Positions 41,476 to 44,125 of a stretch of DNA of 44,125 nt are shown here, in pieces. A program made the translations under genes and the position numbers. The DNA comes from Deltaproteobacteria bacterium (GTDB lineage: Bacteria > Myxococcota_C > UBA6777). The stretch covers positions 1 through 44,125 of the forward strand of contig SBHC01000037.1 of NCBI GenBank assembly GCA_006226375.1, written 5' to 3'. Within the stretch, counting starts at the first letter, position 1. Every line of letters begins with the position of its first letter. The notes below the pieces were generated by a model. It searched no databases and had not been told where the DNA came from. It worked only from the letters and a program-made list of their open reading frames with translations.

Positions 41476-43296
41476 TTATGCCTCCTTGTGTCGGTTGATG
41501 AGTTCTTTCGCCTGCTCCATCAGCTTCTTTGCTTCTGGATCGTTCAGCTTGGTGCAGTTCCAGGTGCGAAGAGTCTGGGTCAGACGGTTGGCCCAGTCTC
41601 GGGCTACCTCCTTGGCGGTTTGCACGACTTGAGGCTGGCCTTGCTCATCCAGCTCGGTCTCTGCCTCAAACGAGAGGTTGGTCTCAAAGCAAAGCTCTTG
41701 AAGGAAGCGGAAGATGTTCTTTTGACGTTCGACCACGCACAGAGCGTCAACGTCATTGAAGCTATCCTGTTGGAGGTACACCGCGTCAAAGAGTTCGGCC
41801 AACAAGTACCGCGTGAAGGCTTCGCTGCTGAGGCCTTCTTCCCCTGTGACGGTCATCAGGTTGGCGGTCTCTCGCGACTCTCGAATCAAGGACACCATCG
41901 CTTGGCGCTCTTCCAGGCTCACGGTTCCTGCAATCTTGCTCCAACTTTGGAGTGGGTCGATGGCAGGATAACGTTTCTCGTCAGCTCGCTTTTGGTTGAG
42001 CCCCCAAAAGGCCTGGTTCTGGGACAGCGTCGCCTGCACGACGGGGTCAGAAAAGTCGCCACCTGCGGGGGAGACTGTTCCAATGATGGTCAAGCTTCCT
42101 TCGGTGTCATTGACGGTCTTGACTCGTCCAGCGCGAGCGTAGAACAGCCCTACGGAGCGTTCCAGGTCGGCGGGGAAACCACGGTCTCCAGGGATCTCGC
42201 CACGAGCCGAGACGCCTTCGCGCAAACCTTGGGCCCATCGTGAGGTGGAGTCGGCTAGAATCAGGACATCCAGGCCCATCAGGCGGAAGTATTCGCCCAA
42301 GGTCGAGGCGACAAACACCGACGCTTCTCGTGAGGCGGTTGGCATCGAGCTTGTGTTGCAAATGATGACCGTACGCTCGGACAGTTTGCGACCTGTCTTG
42401 GGGTCATCCAGGTGTGGAAATTCGATGATGGTTTCGACCACTTCACCCGCGCGCTCTCCACAAGCACAGACGATGACGATGTCGATCTCCGCGTTCTTCG
42501 CGATGGCATGCTGAAGGACAGTTTTGCCTGTTCCAAATCCACCAGGAATCGAAGCACTTCCACCTTTCGGGACAGGATAGAGCGTGTCGACCGGTCGAAG
42601 GTTTGTTGGCAAGTAGTCCGAGATAGGTAGCCGTGAAAGGTAGCTTCGGTTGGCCATTTTGACTGGCAAACGCTGGAGCATGTTCACGTTGACTTCCTGG
42701 TCGCCTTGTGAGAGCACGGCCATGGTGTCGAGCACTGTGTACTCACCCGCTTCTGCGATTCTTTTGACCTTCCAAGACCCTTTTAGATGGAAGGGCACCA
42801 TAATCAAGTGCGAGAAGTGATTCTCGGGAACAGCACCCAAACCCTGTCCTGCTACAACGTTGTCCCCGACCTTCACCGAGGGAGCAAACTCCCACTTCTT
42901 GTTGTGATTGACGGAGTCGGTTCGAGAGCCTCGTTTGAGCAAAAAACCATCTTCATCGGCAAGAACAGAGAGTTGGTTCTGAAGGCCGTCGTAGACGGTG
43001 CCCAACATTCCTGGGCCTACAGTCACGGACAAGAGCTCACCCGAGAAGCGAACAGGGAGTCCGAAGTAGAGTCCATCGGTGGGTTCAAACACCTGGGTGA
43101 CTACGGCGTTGTCTTGCACTTCCAAGACCTCGGCCATGAGCTCGACGACTTCGTCCCCATCGGGAACGGAAATGTAGCAGACCTCTCCCTGTCGAATCAG
43201 GGAGTCGTCGGGGATACGCACAGAAACAATGTTGTCTGTACAGGAAAAGACGGTGCCGGTGTTTTCAGCACCTGTCGTTGCAGCGCGGGCACTCAT
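41476..43296 (-). CDS. atpA: V-type ATPase subunit A (catalytic)
   Basis: 606 residues from the ATG at 43296, with GGGAGG 6 bp upstream; the frame to 43473 includes 59 residues with no family likeness. Walker A GGFGTGKT is at 252-259. The GERAGEVVE region, LADSTSRWAQGLRE and the YPAIDPLQSWSKIAG segment are conserved in catalytic A subunits. The non-homologous bulge region (about 115-185) is present. The C-terminal helical domain ends in a Lys-rich tail. It hydrolyses or makes ATP in the cytoplasmic head. It is the first gene of the operon, divergent from the succinate dehydrogenase gene. Confidence 0.96.
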   Translation of the reverse strand: MSARAATTGAENTGTVFSCTDNIVSVRIPDDSLIRQGEVCYISVPDGDEVVELMAEVLEVQDNAVVTQVFEPTDGLYFGLPVRFSGELLSVTVGPGMLGTVYDGLQNQLSVLADEDGFLLKRGSRTDSVNHNKKWEFAPSVKVGDNVVAGQGLGAVPENHFSHLIMVPFHLKGSWKVKRIAEAGEYTVLDTMAVLSQGDQEVNVNMLQRLPVKMANRSYLSRLPISDYLPTNLRPVDTLYPVPKGGSASIPGGFGTGKTVLQHAIAKNAEIDIVIVCACGERAGEVVETIIEFPHLDDPKTGRKLSERTVIICNTSSMPTASREASVFVASTLGEYFRLMGLDVLILADSTSRWAQGLREGVSARGEIPGDRGFPADLERSVGLFYARAGRVKTVNDTEGSLTIIGTVSPAGGDFSDPVVQATLSQNQAFWGLNQKRADEKRYPAIDPLQSWSKIAGTVSLEERQAMVSLIRESRETANLMTVTGEEGLSSEAFTRYLLAELFDAVYLQQDSFNDVDALCVVERQKNIFRFLQELCFETNLSFEAETELDEQGQPQVVQTAKEVARDWANRLTQTLRTWNCTKLNDPEAKKLMEQAKELINRHKEA

Positions 43297-43525
43297 TAGA
43301 ACCTCCCAAAGTTCGGTAGGAGTGAAAGAATGCGAGGGAAAGGTGACGAAGCCGCGGAAAGCATGTGTCTTTCCCATGGGAAGAGGCGTTTGGCTTTGTT
43401 TTGGCTCGCCAAATACAAGGTCTCTTCCTCGGCTTCCAAAAACGCGTGGCTCTTCGTGTGTGTGAAGTAACAAAAAGCGAACAGCAAAATGTCGGTTTTT
43501 TCTTAAATGTCAAGGGGGAACTTTG

Positions 43526-43534
43526 TGGTATAAA
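43526..43534 (+). promoter_or_regulatory. Candidate extended -10 promoter of the sdhC-like gene
   Basis: TGGTATAAA (43526-43534) fits the extended -10 pattern TG-n-TATAAT with one mismatch. It lies about 40 bp before the ATG at 43573. No good -35 is seen at the usual distance, which extended -10 promoters do not need. It sits in the 276-bp divergent gap. Confidence 0.35.
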
Positions 43535-43572
43535 GGGATATTCTCAAACTTTCATGCAGGACGTCCACGATC

Positions 43573-44125
43573 ATGCTCTTCTTTCGCAAGAACGTACTCG
43601 CTTTAACAGGCTTGTTTCTTTGCCTGTTTTTGCTGGTTCACTTTGCCGCCAATTTCCTGCTGTTGTTGCCTGAAAGCATGGCCCGCAGCATGTACAACTC
43701 CTACTCGACAACGCTGCGAAGCAACCCGCTGATAAAGCTCGTCTCCTTTGTGCTTCTCGCCTCCATCTTCTTCCATGTGGTGTATGCGTGGGTTGTGACG
43801 CGTCGCAACCGGGCTGCCAAGCCCCAGGCGTATGTCATGAACGAAGCCCACGAAAACAGCACCTGGACCTCAAGAAACATGGGGTTGCTCGGTGTCTGTT
43901 TGCTCGTCTTTCTGGTGGTTCACCTGGCACAGTTTTGGGCCAGGATCAAGCTTGGGATTGGGCCGAAGGTCGGTTTGGATGCACAAGGTCATGTGGACGT
44001 GTATGATGTCGCCAAGCATCTCTTTCACAATGTTTATGTTGTAGGCTTTTATGCGCTGCTGATGATTCCTTTGGGGCTTCATCTCTACCATGGCCTCAAG
44101 TCCGCTTTTGTGACTCTTGGCTTTT
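43573..44125 (+). CDS. sdhC: Succinate dehydrogenase/fumarate reductase cytochrome b558 subunit, N-terminal part
   Basis: The gene starts at the ATG at 43573 (AGGA 11 bp upstream) and runs off the right edge; 184 residues are visible. The first segment LFFRKNVLALTGLFLCLFLLVH is the usual N-terminal helix. His23, His68, His117 and His170 (LGLHLYHG) sit in successive membrane helices at the spacing of the four haem ligands in di-haem b558 cytochromes (Bacillus/Bacteroidetes type). It anchors the flavoprotein and iron-sulphur subunits, which should follow to the right, and exchanges electrons with quinone. It is divergent from the V-ATPase operon. Confidence 0.9.
   Translation, partial: MLFFRKNVLALTGLFLCLFLLVHFAANFLLLLPESMARSMYNSYSTTLRSNPLIKLVSFVLLASIFFHVVYAWVVTRRNRAAKPQAYVMNEAHENSTWTSRNMGLLGVCLLVFLVVHLAQFWARIKLGIGPKVGLDAQGHVDVYDVAKHLFHNVYVVGFYALLMIPLGLHLYHGLKSAFVTLGF

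Noticed and set aside
43365-43673. Open frame (102 codons) overlapping the start of the sdhC-like gene
   Set aside because: It is in another frame; the b558 cytochrome frame starting at 43573 has clear helices and haem ligands.

Overview
The window looks like chromosomal DNA of a Myxococcota-type (former deltaproteobacterial) organism of moderate GC content. The pointers are two large eukaryotic-like Ser/Thr kinases (one fused to an AAA/TPR regulator, one to an extracytoplasmic PAN-like domain), an AgmX/PglI C-terminal domain protein, two surface proteins ending in MYXO-CTERM-like sorting tails, cysteine-rich Dickkopf-like repeat proteins, and an OmpA protein with thrombospondin type 3 repeats. 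No phage, transposase, integrase, CRISPR array, tRNA or rRNA was found, so this reads as core or lineage-specific chromosome rather than an island.

Layout, left to right. The 3' end of a type II NADH dehydrogenase (1-189, +) meets the giant kinase-AAA-TPR gene (212-3865, -). Then comes a minus-strand set: ECF sigma factor, membrane anti-sigma factor (ATGA overlap) and an exported AgmX-domain protein (4016-6982). Two small heat-shock genes (7421-8512, +) follow, each with its own terminator. A minus pair encodes a MATE transporter and an alpha/beta hydrolase (8640-10900). A MoxR ATPase and a CoxE-like VWA protein form a plus pair (11115-13229), convergent with serA (13245-14459, -). Two MYXO-CTERM-like surface proteins follow (14602-19764, +): an M14 carboxypeptidase and a 1096-residue Ig/cysteine-rich protein. 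The second meets the ompA-TSP3 gene tail to tail with a 14-bp overlap.

Next are a heterodimeric ABC exporter (21848-25565, -), a secreted TIM-barrel glycosidase-like protein (25777-27960, -), a small putative lipoprotein (28202-28960, +), and a divergent pair of an NPP-type phosphodiesterase (-) and an STT3-like GT-C membrane protein (+). A second kinase with a C-terminal PAN-like domain (32266-33909, +) and a cysteine-rich putative lipoprotein (34393-36033, +) follow.

The right end is bioenergetic. A compact V-type ATPase operon is transcribed leftward as A-B-E-DUF2764-D-I-K (43296 to 36074), divergent from a partial b558-type succinate dehydrogenase cytochrome gene (43573 to the window end). 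The operon has no recognisable F, C or G subunit, like the chlamydial type. Its K subunit keeps the side chains that bind Na+ in Enterococcus hirae NtpK. This operon is the strongest candidate for a distinctive system here.
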